A stretch of 47,260 bases of DNA from Myxococcales bacterium (GTDB lineage Bacteria; Myxococcota; Myxococcia; Myxococcales; UBA5297), in NCBI GenBank assembly GCA_031262165.1, contig JAISIF010000028.1:1-47260 (forward strand), given 5' to 3'. Position 1 is the stretch's first letter. Each line of letters starts with the position of its first letter. Positions 1-7,947 of this stretch are shown one piece after another. The notes beneath the pieces are model-generated. The model saw only the letters and a list, made by a program, of their open reading frames with translations. It made no database searches and was not told the origin of the DNA. Position numbers and translations under genes: made by a program.

Positions 1-14
1 GTGCTTCGGGGTGT

Positions 15-38
15 GGCGTCCCCCGCCCGGGGGACGCC
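15..38. other. Perfect GC-rich hairpin
   Basis: Arms GGCGTCCCCC and GGGGGACGCC flank a 4-base GCCC loop, giving a 10-bp perfect stem. There is no T-run after it, so it is not a typical intrinsic terminator. It may end or process a transcript from outside the window. Nothing else is recognised in bases 1-136. Confidence 0.5.
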
Positions 39-136
39 TTGCGACACAAACACGCGGGGCGTGCCACCCAACTCCCCGACACATCCCGATTCGAGATCAA
101 AAAAATAGAACTCGATCGCCCTGGGCCATCCATAGG

Positions 137-276
137 GTGTGTCCTCGAGTTCTCTCGTCGCTGCTTTGGTCCGTGAAACGCCAGACTTCGTTGCTTCTTC
201 GCTCACTTGGCTCAGGAAGCTCTCGCCTCTCCTTCCACGTCCTTCGCGGTGCTCGGTCCTAATGAAGGGATAAGCC
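137..276 (+). repeat. Dispersed MITE-like repeat, copy 1
   Basis: This copy carries the family core GTGAAACGCCAG followed by a TTCGTTGCTTC-type stretch, then the TCCTTCGCGGTGCTCGGTCCT region, and ends in AAGGGATAAGCCC, the family's terminal sequence. Its left end is worn. Other copies lie near 5446, 13410, 14874, 28342 and 39236. The termini resemble the end of the IS at 46945, so this is probably a non-autonomous derivative. It sits just downstream of the pncC-like gene. Confidence 0.7.
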
Positions 277-307
277 CTTGGCCGCCTGCTGAAGCGGCGA
301 GACAGAC

Positions 308-829
308 TCACCGCGACAGAGCGCTGGCCTTTCTCCGAATCGCCTCGATGGCGAAAAGCGCGGCACCCCATCGGACTGCGGCGCGATCCCCCTCGATCCA
401 GAGCCGAGTGAGTTGCTCGGCGCCCTGCCATGCGATGGCCACGTAGGCGGTTCCAACCGGCTCCGACGCGCTTCCCCCCGAGGGACCTGCCCAGCCCGTG
501 ATGGCCGCGCCGAGATCCGCGCCAGCTTTGTCGCGAGCGGCCTGGGCCAGGGCGCGCGTGACTGGCTCGGACACAGGGCCAAAGCGCGCGATGAACGCGG
601 GATCGAGGCCGAGAAGCGAGCTCTTGGCCCGCGTCTGATAGACGACCGCCGACGAGACCAGCGCCGCGCTCGCGCCAGCCACGTCGGTCAGCAGGGCTGC
701 GCACAGGCCGCCGGTGCAGGATTCTGCCAAGGCGAGCGTCTGCCCCGCGCTGATCAGCGCGCCGATGGCCTGGGCCGTCACCTCGTCCGCGCGCGCTCGG
801 AGAGCCTGGAGCTGTGCGCTGGAGATCAT
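308..829 (-). CDS. pncC: CinA C-terminal / PncC-type nicotinamide-nucleotide amidohydrolase
   Basis: The family deamidates nicotinamide mononucleotide to nicotinate mononucleotide in the cytoplasm, recycling NAD breakdown products. The protein shows the signature AESCTGG at about residues 35-41, SEPVTRALAQ in the middle, and ITGWAGPSGG followed by EPVGTAYVA. All are hallmarks of the CinA C-terminal domain, and no N-terminal MoaB-like CinA domain is present. From the chosen ATG at 829 it is 173 aa, close to the 160-170 of stand-alone PncC. An in-frame ATG at 868 would add 13 residues, and the longer reading to 1099 is Arg/Pro-rich with no family similarity. No convincing ribosome binding site is seen for either start. 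A dispersed repeat lies directly downstream. Confidence 0.9.
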   Translation of the reverse strand: MISSAQLQALRARADEVTAQAIGALISAGQTLALAESCTGGLCAALLTDVAGASAALVSSAVVYQTRAKSSLLGLDPAFIARFGPVSEPVTRALAQAARDKAGADLGAAITGWAGPSGGSASEPVGTAYVAIAWQGAEQLTRLWIEGDRAAVRWGAALFAIEAIRRKASALSR

Positions 830-1380
830 CGGGCAGGCCGTCTGAAAGGAATCGATGCTGGAGGGCATGGGGGTGGGTTTCGAGGGCGAGGCCGAGGCTG
901 GGGGTGGGGAGGAGCGAAGGGGAACGCCAGCGTCGGTCGACCGTGGTGGCGCCTCTCGTCGTCTCCTCTCTTTGCCGCATTGCGCCGACAGTAGGCATCG
1001 AGGAGAGCCATGACATCGGTCGAGGTCAGGTGCTCGGAGAGGCGTTGCGTGTGACGTCCGTCGTCTGCGGGCCACAGCAACATCTCGAATCGACATCAAA
1101 AAAACAGAGACTCGATGGGGCCTTGGGCGCGAGGTCGATAGAAGCGGAATCGCCTCGCTCGAGTGGCACGATCGGACGGACGATCCACCCTTTTTCCCCA
1201 GCTGTCCTGACCTTGGGCCGATGCCTACCCTGCGGGCAGGCGCAGTCAGGGAGCCAGTGAAAGGGCAGTCACCCGCCCGATCGTTCCGCTCGATCTTCAG
1301 AGGAGCGATGATCGGATGAGGCGCGGCGCGATGTCCGCTGCGCGCACAGGCTTCGTGTGCAGGTCAGGGGAGGTCGTGGG
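830..1380. other. Intergenic region between divergent genes
   Basis: This 550-base GC-rich stretch separates the leftward pncC gene from the rightward Pal-like gene. Reading frames exist on both strands but are Arg/Pro-rich, lack recognisable motifs and look like GC-rich shadows. It should hold both promoters, though no box is clear enough to call. Confidence 0.4.
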
Positions 1381-1983
1381 ATGAATCGAGGGTTTGGGTT
1401 GCTGCTGTGCGTGGCGCTGTCGAGTGTCGGGTTCTCCTCGGGGTGCGCCGTGGCGCGCGTGACCGTGGAGTCGGGTGGAGCCGTGAGGACGCCGGTGGCG
1501 GCCAACGAGGCGAATCAACATCAGGGTCCGCGCCAGGCGCCGTCCCAGCAGCAGGTGCCGGTCGTGATGCAGCTCGCGTTTGCCCCACAGGAGAATGAGG
1601 TGGCGCGGGCACAGCGCGAGATCGACGAGGCCACACGCGCGCTGGAGGGAACGGCGCTCTTCTTCGAGACCGACAAGTCCGATCTGTCCAAAGAGGGCAA
1701 GGTCAAGCTCTACCGTGTCGCCCAAATCCTTCGGCGCTACCCGGACTTCCGCATCCGCATCGAAGGCCACGCGGACGCGCGCGGCACCGTCGCCTACAAC
1801 GATGAGCTCGGGCAGAAGCGTGCCTGCAACGCCCGCGACTACTTGCTCTCGCTACAGGTGGACGCGCTCCAGGTGAGCTGCATGAGCTTCGGCAAGCAGC
1901 AACCACTCGCGCCCGGCAACACGGCCGCCGACTATCAGCTCAACCGGCGCAACGACATCGTTCCAGCCCAGGGCCGCAAGTGA
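1381..1983 (+). CDS. Pal/OmpA-family outer-membrane lipoprotein
   Basis: The 200-aa product starts with a signal peptide (MNRGFGLLLCVALSS) ending in a lipobox-like FSSGC, so it is probably lipidated. Residues about 20-90 are a low-complexity linker. The C-terminal 100 residues form an OmpA-like peptidoglycan-binding domain: ALFFETDKSDLS at its start, then IRIEGHADARGT and a late NRRNDIV. These are the conserved TDxxG-HAD and NRR segments that grip diaminopimelate. The role is envelope anchoring as in Pal. The start was chosen because GGGGAGG lies just upstream and it begins the signal peptide; an ATG or alternative start 24 bases earlier is possible. No Tol genes are adjacent, so the exact Tol-Pal role is unproven. 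Confidence 0.85.
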   Translation: MNRGFGLLLCVALSSVGFSSGCAVARVTVESGGAVRTPVAANEANQHQGPRQAPSQQQVPVVMQLAFAPQENEVARAQREIDEATRALEGTALFFETDKSDLSKEGKVKLYRVAQILRRYPDFRIRIEGHADARGTVAYNDELGQKRACNARDYLLSLQVDALQVSCMSFGKQQPLAPGNTAADYQLNRRNDIVPAQGRK

Positions 1984-2028
1984 GCGCGGTCGAGTCGGAT
2001 CGCGCGTCATGGGCGTCGTCCGAGGAGG

Positions 2029-2937
2029 TCACGCGCGCGCGGCGTCCTCGACGATGAGCGTGCCCGTTCCCTCGTTGGTGAAGATCTCGGCCAGCAGGCT
2101 GCCGTCCGGCTGATGGCCAACGAGGTGGACGCGCTGGACGCCGCCGTGAAGCGCCCGCGCCGCTGCCCGCGCCTTGGACTGCATCCTGAGATCGAGGGCC
2201 CCGCGCACCCGCATCGACTCCAGGCCCGCGAGATCGATGTAGGAGACGATCTCCCCGTCTGGGTTGGCCGGGTCTGACGGGAGGCCGCGCAGCTCGGTGA
2301 GGAAGATGAGCTTTTCTGCCTTCATCGCCACCGCGATCGCGGCGCTGGCCGAGTCAGCGTCGAGCGACAGGACGATGCCGTGCTCGTCGGCGGACAGCGG
2401 GCAGATGAGCGGGACGAACGCGCCGTCTGCCGACATCAGCGTCTCCAGCACCTTGGGATCCACGTCGATCACCTCGCCGACGAGATCCTGATCCGGTCGG
2501 AGCGCGCCATTGAGCAGCGGCGCGCGTTGGCGGGCCTTGATGAGCCCAGCGTCGATCCCGGTGATGCCCACCGTCGGAACGCCAGCGCCGCGAAAGGCCG
2601 AGATCATCTCGACATTGATCATGCCGGCGCAGGCCATCGTCTGGAGGTCGAGCGCCACGTCGTCAGTCACCGGGTGCCCATCGACGAAGCGTCCGCCCAC
2701 GTTCAGCCGTTCGGAGAGGAAGCCGAGCTGCGGACCTGGCCCGTGGACCAGCACCACCTGGATGCCGAACCCGCGCAGCACGCTCACCTGATCGGCGAGC
2801 TGCCGCTGGGCCGATCTGTCCGCGCAGAAGGCGCCTTCGACCTGAAGGACGAACGCCTTGCCTCGGTAGCGCTGGATGTAGGGCAGGGCGCGCACCAGGG
2901 CGCCGAGCATCACGTTGCGGTCATTGAAGGCGGTCAT
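2029..2937 (-). CDS. argB: Divergent acetylglutamate-kinase-like protein (amino-acid kinase fold)
   Basis: ArgB phosphorylates N-acetylglutamate in arginine synthesis. This 302-aa protein covers the whole fold: RALPYIQRYRGKAFVL near residues 16-31, GRFVDGHPVTDD, VGEVIDVDPKVLETLMSAD, AEKLIFLTELRGL, and LLAEIFTNEGTGTLIVED at the end. The nucleotide/phosphate loops are altered. The usual K-x-GG strand is replaced by QVEG (32-35), and HGGGPQ reads HGPGPQ (65-70). The N-terminal phrase also resembles the kinase-like domain of ArgA, but no acetyltransferase domain follows. It lies just downstream of argR on the same strand. ATG 2937 was chosen because the longer reading to 3069 adds unconserved sequence and would overlap argR. 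It may be a regulatory or altered-specificity paralogue. Confidence 0.75.
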   Translation of the reverse strand: MTAFNDRNVMLGALVRALPYIQRYRGKAFVLQVEGAFCADRSAQRQLADQVSVLRGFGIQVVLVHGPGPQLGFLSERLNVGGRFVDGHPVTDDVALDLQTMACAGMINVEMISAFRGAGVPTVGITGIDAGLIKARQRAPLLNGALRPDQDLVGEVIDVDPKVLETLMSADGAFVPLICPLSADEHGIVLSLDADSASAAIAVAMKAEKLIFLTELRGLPSDPANPDGEIVSYIDLAGLESMRVRGALDLRMQSKARAAARALHGGVQRVHLVGHQPDGSLLAEIFTNEGTGTLIVEDAARA

Positions 2938-3065
2938 GTCTCGAAAGGCCTCGGCCAAAAAAGAGAAAGGGCGGCGAACGGAGGCGCCCACCCCTGAGTT
3001 CGACGAGTCCGCTGAAGGGCAGCGGCTCGGTGCAGCACACTCTGGCAAAGCAAAGGGCGCGTGCC

Positions 3066-3518
3066 TCACCCCATCATCTGAGACAGCCGCGCCTCGACGA
3101 TGAGCTGCTCGCGTCGGCTCGATGTCGCCAGGAACACGGTGTCGTCGCCCGCAATCGTTCCGAGCACCTCGGGCCAGCTGGCTCGATCGAGCGCGACGCC
3201 GATGGCCGGCGCGAGCCCTTGCGTGGTGTGCAGCACGAGGAGGTTGGTGCCCGCCTGATGGAGGCTGCGCACCGAGCTGATGATCTCCCGCAGATCCGGC
3301 GCCATGTCGGGGACGAAAGGCTCGCCGATCATGTAGCGACCGCGGACCTTCACCACGCCCATCTCCTGAAGGTCGCGCGAGACGCTCGACTGATTCACCC
3401 GAACACCGGACGCCGAGAGGGCCATGAGGAGATCTTGTTGGCTGCCGATTTTGTTCGCTTCGAGGAGCTTTTTGATCAGCAGGCGTCGCGCCTCACGTTC
3501 ACTGGCATTTCCGCGCAT
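3066..3518 (-). CDS. argR: Arginine repressor ArgR
   Basis: A 150-aa DNA-binding regulator that senses L-arginine as a hexamer. The N-terminal winged helix runs REARRLLIKKLLEANKIGS with the recognition region VRVNQSSVSRDLQEMGV (about residues 38-55). The C-terminal arginine-binding/oligomerisation part carries GTNLLVLHTTQGLAPAIG and the signature GTIAGDDTVFLA. Length matches the family (about 150-156). The start at 3518 is preceded by AGAGGTG at suitable spacing; an upstream in-frame start at 3548 is less likely. It is followed on the same strand by the argB-like gene, and an ARG-box-like palindrome lies about 95 bases upstream, suggesting autoregulation. Confidence 0.93.
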   Translation of the reverse strand: MRGNASEREARRLLIKKLLEANKIGSQQDLLMALSASGVRVNQSSVSRDLQEMGVVKVRGRYMIGEPFVPDMAPDLREIISSVRSLHQAGTNLLVLHTTQGLAPAIGVALDRASWPEVLGTIAGDDTVFLATSSRREQLIVEARLSQMMG

Positions 3519-3611
3519 CGCTTCACCTCTGTGTTTCTGAGAGACCACCCGTCCAAATGCCCGTCAGAACCTCATCCAGGCTCACCACCGGTAGGCGCCT
3601 CTAGTGAAGCG

Positions 3612-3625
3612 TGCATAAAAATGCA
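3612..3625. promoter_or_regulatory. ARG-box-like palindrome upstream of argR
   Basis: TGCATAAAAATGCA is a near-perfect palindrome (arms TGCAT and ATGCA around an A/T centre). It fits the known ARG-box form TGAATwwwwATTCA with one symmetrical change. It sits about 95 bases upstream of the argR start in an A/T-rich stretch, where a self-regulatory operator would be expected. A partner box 3 bases away is not clear. Confidence 0.5.
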
Positions 3626-3980
3626 AATCCATATTGTTAGATCATCGTAATCATTTGAAATCACATGACTTTTGAGTTGCCGCCCGCATCCTCGCCAAAA
3701 AATCGTGCAAATATGCTGAAGGAGATGAAAGCGCGCGAGCACTCCCGAGGACGGGCTCTGGCGATATTTCCCCCCCGCCCTCTCCCCCTCTCAAGGGAAT
3801 CGGCCGCTCTCTCGATGCTTTGTGCTGGGTTTCCGCTTCGCTTCAACCCCAGCCAACCTACCGAGGCTCAACAAAAGCCCCCATCGAAGGCCTCTTGCCC
3901 GACACAGCCCTGATGCACACCCTCGCATCTCGGTCACAAGAAGGTCTTGGACGCGAGGCCAAAAGGGGAGAGCGGGGGAC

Positions 3981-4019
3981 GGCGCCACTTCACATCATGA
4001 GGAAGTGGCGCTGTTTTTT
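3981..4019 (+). terminator. Rho-independent-like hairpin overlapping the rsmG stop
   Basis: GCGCCACTTC pairs perfectly with GAAGTGGCGC (about a 10-bp stem), and on the + strand the stem is followed by TGTTTTTTA. The U-tract faces rightward although rsmG runs leftward, and its stop codon lies in the loop. No clear gene precedes it on the + strand. The 3660-3980 stretch otherwise shows no convincing gene. It may terminate a small RNA, or the T-run may just be lysine/asparagine codons of rsmG. Confidence 0.4.
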
Positions 4020-4663
4020 ATTCGTAGCCTGAGAACGCTCCTGTGAATTCCCGAGATCGGCAGCGTGTATTCCCAGGATTTGATGTCTGCCTCGGGAAAG
4101 GCTTTCCGAGCATTGGATGCGTCTGTCTCGGCGCCAAGCATCGCGATCACATCGCCCGGCGGCTGAACATAATGTTGCGCCAGGTCGAACCATTCGTCAG
4201 GCGCCTGAAATGCCCTCGAAATGGCGCCATCACAGAGGGGGATTCGCTCTCGCTCAGGGTTTTTCTCCGCGCGCGCCTGAATGGCTCGCACATTCTTGAG
4301 TGAGAGCGCGGCAATGGCCGCCTTCAGAAATCCCACCTTCTTGTGGACCGTCTCCACGAGCACCCATTGCTGCGATGGGTTGAGGATGGCCAAGGGAATC
4401 CCTGGCAGCCCACCACCAGAGCCGATGTCCACGACCGAGGCGAGCTCATCGACGGCAGGCGCTGCGCCCAGTGAATCGACGAGGTGCCGCTCCAATGCCT
4501 CTGCAGGATGGGTGATCGCGGTCAGATTGATCTTCTGATTCCACGACAAGAGCAGCGAGAGATATTGGCGCAATCGGGAATTCTGTTCTGAAGATAGAAT
4601 AATCCCGAGGGAGGCTGCCATTTTCTGGAGAGATTGTTCGTCTGCGAGAGGCATGGGCTTCAA
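3995..4663 (-). CDS. rsmG: 16S rRNA m7G527 methyltransferase RsmG
   Basis: This 222-aa SAM-dependent methyltransferase modifies G527 of 16S rRNA; loss gives low-level streptomycin resistance in studied bacteria. Visible family features are LLLSWNQKINLTAI (about 37-50), the cofactor loop VVDIGSGGGLPGIPLAI (about 81-97), VETVHKKVGFLK and ISRAF. Length is normal. Start ATG 4663 is used; ATG 4654 is an alternative, and neither has a strong ribosome binding site. The usual mnmG/parA/parB neighbours are absent. Upstream lies a 40-codon remnant of another leftward gene. Confidence 0.93.
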   Translation of the reverse strand: MKPMPLADEQSLQKMAASLGIILSSEQNSRLRQYLSLLLSWNQKINLTAITHPAEALERHLVDSLGAAPAVDELASVVDIGSGGGLPGIPLAILNPSQQWVLVETVHKKVGFLKAAIAALSLKNVRAIQARAEKNPERERIPLCDGAISRAFQAPDEWFDLAQHYVQPPGDVIAMLGAETDASNARKAFPEADIKSWEYTLPISGIHRSVLRLRIKNSATSS

Positions 4664-4741
4664 GTGGTCCGAATGGGCTGAGTTGAAACGCGGAGGTGGG
4701 TGCAGCCGTCGTGCGTGTCGAGGAAAAAGGAGAGCATCGCG

Positions 4742-4896
4742 TCAAGCCTTTTCGTCCAACGTATCCTCAATGACCGCGGGTTCGATTTTTTCGAGATACT
4801 CCTGTTCGGCATGACCATAGTATAGATCGCAGCTGTTTTTCTTGAATTCAACATCTAACGACATCTCGATGTATCCGAGAATGGAAACCGAGCGAC
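4742..4896 (-). pseudogene. C-terminal remnant of an unknown leftward gene, cut by an IS
   Basis: Reading leftward there is an open frame that begins ILGYIEMSLDVEFKKN, continues DLYYGHAEQEYLEKIEP and stops at 4742-4744 after DTLDEKA. The composition is protein-like and acidic. An internal ATG at 4864 would give a 40-aa product, but no ribosome binding site precedes it. The frame runs into the truncated 5' end of the decayed IS at about 4896. It is best read as the last 50 or so codons of a gene whose front was removed by the insertion and a deletion. No family is recognised. Confidence 0.5.
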
Positions 4897-5446
4897 ATGG
4901 AGCAAGCGAATTTTAATAAATTCGGTGCTCTATCCGGCAAAAACAGGCTGCCAATGGAGCATGGTTCCAAAGGATTCTCCTCTTCATCAAACGGTTTGGT
5001 CATTTTATAGAAGAGCCAAGAAGTCTGGATTATGGACGCGGCTCATGAAGGCATTAATCAGACTTGATTGCGAAAGGCGCGGAAGAAAAGTCGATCCATC
5101 CTTTTCGCTCATTGATTCACAGAGTGTGAAAACGATGGGGCCCGCCGAAGAGCGGGGGTTCGATGAAAAAATAAAGAGGAGAAAGCGGCACATTGTGACG
5201 GAACTGTTGGGCAATATATTGACCATGGTTGTTCACGCGGCAAATCCCCGTGATACGACGTAGGGTGGAGAAGTATTTCAGGTAGGCATTGAATGAATAC
5301 CCGAATCTTTTGGGTGTTTGCGCGGACACAGGATGTCGGGAAACATTCGAGAAAGTCCGTAAATATCTTAGGATTGAAGATCGAAATATCCGAGCGAATA
5401 AAAGAAGATTAGCCAAGGATTCATGGAATCATGACGACTTCCGAGG
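4894..5446 (+). pseudogene. Decayed IS5-family transposase, copy A
   Basis: Fragments of one DDE transposase lie in shifting frames. They include KTGCQW, HQTVWSFYRRAKKSGLWTRL, PSFSLIDSQSVKT (first catalytic Asp), EERGFDEK, HIVTELLGNI, then LGVCADTG (second Asp). A stop interrupts after NPRDTT. The coding start is missing: the match to the copy at 46170-46858 begins only at ATGGAGCAAGCG. About 85 bases holding the catalytic Glu segment (RWRVERTFSW in the other copy) are deleted, joining ISERI-like sequence directly to RRL. It merges with a dispersed repeat at 5446. It is not functional. Confidence 0.85.
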
Positions 5447-5541
5447 CGGGAGCTTCCAAACGGAAGTGAAGAGCGAAGCAACGAAGGCTGGCGTTTCACG
5501 GACGAGCGAGGCGACGGGATAATCGAGGGATGAGTCCTTAA
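5446..5541 (-). repeat. Dispersed MITE-like repeat, copy 2
   Basis: This copy carries GGGAGCTTCC, GCAACGAAGGCTGGCGTTTC, GGCGACGGGATAAT and the terminal CGAGGGATGAGTCCTTA. The left part of the family consensus is missing at the junction with the IS remnant, so this copy is truncated there. Confidence 0.75.
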
Positions 5542-5616
5542 AACTCGACCGCTCTGGAATCCGATCGCCTTGGCCTTGATCAGGGCGCCGTTTTGATTCA
5601 AGGGCCCGCGCCGATC

Positions 5617-5994
5617 ATGGCTTCCTCTGATTTCGAAGATCTCAAGGCACCGCTCTTCCGACTCTTTGGAAAGGTCGCGGCACCCAGAAACGGCGATGCC
5701 GGGGCGCTGACCTTTCTGATGCAGCCGCTGTGGCGTGAGGCCGTTGGACCGCTCGCCAGCCGGACCGAGCTCAAGACTTTCGCCGCAGGCCTGCTCCGCG
5801 TCGAGGTCGATCCCGCGTTTCTGGGCGACCTGCGGCGGGCAGAGGCAATGGTGCTCTCACGGCTCAACGCCCGGCTCGACGCGCGCTACGCGGTCCGGCG
5901 CATCGAGCTGTTGCCCGCGCCCTCTGGCGCGCCCGACGCGCGGCTCGCCTATGTGCGATCACCCCGAACCCAAGTGCCTCGCCCTCAGGGCTGA
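5617..5994 (+). CDS. DUF721 / DciA-like protein
   Basis: A 125-aa protein of the DUF721 family. Members (DciA) bind the replicative helicase DnaB and help load it where DnaC/DnaI is absent. The core LWREAVGPLASRT...FAAGLLRVEV matches the family pattern W-x-x-x-VG...H/R-T...G-x-L-x-V, followed by LRRAEAMVLSRLN and a basic tail. ATG 5617 was taken; a TTG 24 bases upstream is also in frame and the ribosome binding site is weak. It lies 31 bases before the 3-hydroxybutyryl-CoA dehydrogenase gene and may be cotranscribed. The functional call rests on a short motif, so helicase loading is inferred. Confidence 0.75.
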   Translation: MASSDFEDLKAPLFRLFGKVAAPRNGDAGALTFLMQPLWREAVGPLASRTELKTFAAGLLRVEVDPAFLGDLRRAEAMVLSRLNARLDARYAVRRIELLPAPSGAPDARLAYVRSPRTQVPRPQG

Positions 5995-6025
5995 GACACC
6001 TTCGCCACAACAGGAGATCGTATCG

Positions 6026-6874
6026 ATGGAGACTCAAAACTTGCTGGTCGCGGGCGCAGGTCAGATGGGCGCGGGCATCGCGCAGATCGCGCTCCAGGTA
6101 GGCTTCCACGTCACGCTCTACGACATCGCGCAGCCGCAGCTCGACGCGGCGCGCGCGCGCATCGAGGCCGGGCTCGACAAGGCGGACAAGCGCGGCAAGC
6201 TCGTCGGCGTCACGCTGGAGCAGGCCAAGGCAGCCTTGAACTCGACCACGGATTTCTCGCACCAGTGTTTTGACATGGTCATCGAGGCCGCGCCCGAGCG
6301 CGAGGCGCTCAAGAGCGAGCTTCTCGCGCGGCTCGCCCAAGTCGTGAAGGCGGGCGGCGTGCTGGCGACCAACACCTCGTCGCTCTCGATTACGCGGCTC
6401 GCGGCAGCCTCTGGGCGGCCCGAGGCATTCATCGGCCTGCACTTCATGAATCCCGTCCCGCTCATGGCGCTCGTCGAGGTCATCCCTGGCCTCGCCACGG
6501 ACGAAGCCACGCGGGCACAGGCCATCGCCTTCGTGACCGCGCTCGGCAAGACGCCCATCGTGTGCCGCGACGTGCCCGGCTTCGCAGTGAACCGCCTCCT
6601 CATCCCCATGCTCAACGAGGCGTGCTTCGCGCTGTTCGAAGGCGTGGCCTCGGCCGATGAGCTCGACGCGGCCATGAAGCTCGGCGCCGGAATGCCGATG
6701 GGGCCGCTCGCGCTCGCCGACCTCATCGGCCTCGACACGTGCCTGGCCATCATGGAGGTGCTCCAGCGCGACCTCGGCGACGACAAATACCGCCCCTGCC
6801 CGCTGCTCCGGCAATACGTGGCCGCTGGGTGGCTCGGGAAGAAGTCGGGCCGCGGCTTCTTCGTCTATGGATGA
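6026..6874 (+). CDS. 3-hydroxybutyryl-CoA dehydrogenase
   Basis: A 282-aa NAD(P)-dependent enzyme interconverting 3-hydroxybutyryl-CoA and acetoacetyl-CoA in butyrate metabolism or short-chain beta-oxidation. The Rossmann motif GAGQMG is at residues 10-15. The sequence ATNTSSLSIT and the catalytic HFMNPVPLM follow, then DVPGFAVNRLL in the C-terminal dimerisation domain and a GKKSGRGFF tail. Length is exactly the stand-alone enzyme (about 282). ATG 6026 has AGGAG at good spacing. The crotonase gene begins 82 bases on, so the two likely act in sequence on crotonyl-CoA and 3-hydroxybutyryl-CoA. Confidence 0.95.
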   Translation: METQNLLVAGAGQMGAGIAQIALQVGFHVTLYDIAQPQLDAARARIEAGLDKADKRGKLVGVTLEQAKAALNSTTDFSHQCFDMVIEAAPEREALKSELLARLAQVVKAGGVLATNTSSLSITRLAAASGRPEAFIGLHFMNPVPLMALVEVIPGLATDEATRAQAIAFVTALGKTPIVCRDVPGFAVNRLLIPMLNEACFALFEGVASADELDAAMKLGAGMPMGPLALADLIGLDTCLAIMEVLQRDLGDDKYRPCPLLRQYVAAGWLGKKSGRGFFVYG

Positions 6875-6956
6875 TGATCGCGGAGGATAACCGCTCCTCT
6901 CCCGCCAGCGGCGGTCAGGAGAGTGCCAACAGTCCAACCGGAAGGAGCTTCGACAC

Positions 6957-7745
6957 ATGGGACCGCACAACCTCAAGCTGGACATCGATCAGGATGGCAT
7001 CGCGCTGCTCACCATCGACCGTGAGGCGCAGCTCAATGCGCTCGACACGGCCACGCTGCGCGAGCTGAAGGCCGCGCTGCTCGCGCTCGCGGACATGTGC
7101 GATCCTGCGCCGCGCGTGCTGATCATCACCGGCGCGGGCAGGGCCTTCGTCTCGGGCGCCGACATCGCCGAGATGGCCAGGCTCACGCCCACGGAGGCGC
7201 TCGACTTTGCCGAATTGGGCCATGAGGTCATGGACCTCATCGAGGCGCTGCCCTTCCCGACGATCGCGGCGGTCAACGGCTTTGCCCTGGGCGGCGGCTG
7301 CGAGCTCGCGCTCGCGTGCGATCTCGTCTTTGCCTCGCACCGCGCCAAGTTTGCCCAGCCCGAGGTTGGGCTTGGGATCATGCCCGGCTTCGGCGGCACG
7401 CAGCGTCTGGTGCGAGCCATTGGCCTGCAGCGCGCGCGGAACATGATCTTCACTGGTGAGCCCATCACCGCGGCGCGCGCCGTCGAGATGGGGCTGGCGC
7501 TCGAAGCCATCCTCCCCGACGAGCTGCTCGAGCACTGCCGCAAGGTCGCGCGGAAGATCGCCACCAAGGCGCCGTTGGCGCTGGCGCAGGCCAAGCGCAC
7601 CGTCAACGCGGGCGCCGACGTGGCGCTGACGACGGGCTGCGCGCTGGAGCGGCAGGCTTTTGCGCTGCTCTTCGGAACGCACGATCAGAGGGAAGGGATG
7701 AGCGCCCACCTCGAGAAGCGCCGCCCCGAATTCAAGGGACGCTAG
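6957..7745 (+). CDS. Enoyl-CoA hydratase (crotonase)
   Basis: A 262-aa crotonase-fold enzyme that hydrates short-chain enoyl-CoA to 3-hydroxyacyl-CoA. The oxyanion-hole segments FVSGADI (64-70) and ALGGGCELA (110-118) and both catalytic glutamates (E116, E136 in QPEVGLGIMPGFGGTQRL) are present. The C-terminal HDQREGMSAHLEKR is the usual acyl-CoA hydratase tail. AAGGAG stands before the start. It pairs with the upstream dehydrogenase. Substrate chain length cannot be told from sequence, though the pairing favours C4. Confidence 0.94.
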   Translation: MGPHNLKLDIDQDGIALLTIDREAQLNALDTATLRELKAALLALADMCDPAPRVLIITGAGRAFVSGADIAEMARLTPTEALDFAELGHEVMDLIEALPFPTIAAVNGFALGGGCELALACDLVFASHRAKFAQPEVGLGIMPGFGGTQRLVRAIGLQRARNMIFTGEPITAARAVEMGLALEAILPDELLEHCRKVARKIATKAPLALAQAKRTVNAGADVALTTGCALERQAFALLFGTHDQREGMSAHLEKRRPEFKGR

Positions 7746-7947
7746 GGCGTGGCGCGGGTGACCTTCGCGCTGCCGATGTCGTTCTGAATCGAGAGGTTTT
7801 GTGTAAGGCGTGGCGTGCAGCGCCCTGCGGTCTGAATTCGACGACACGCCCTACACACATCCCTCATCGACATCGACTCCGACACCGAAGATGAGCGCTC
7901 GATGGTCTTCGGTCCTGCCGCGCGTCGATCGTCATCGCATCACTCCG
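7746..7947. other. Convergent intergenic region with a long inverted repeat
   Basis: The crotonase gene and the leftward lipoprotein gene converge here. GTGTAAGGCGTG near 7801 and CACGCCCTACACAC near 7845 are nearly complementary and could form a long-loop hairpin. No T-run follows. It may help end both transcripts. Confidence 0.35.

Noticed and set aside
3665-3913. Possible small rightward gene before the hairpin at 3981
   Set aside because: No ribosome site, Pro/Arg/Ser-rich composition and no motif; a small RNA remains more likely than a protein.
5864-6985. 373-codon leftward open frame
   Set aside because: Opposite the 3-hydroxybutyryl-CoA dehydrogenase gene, no domain seen.
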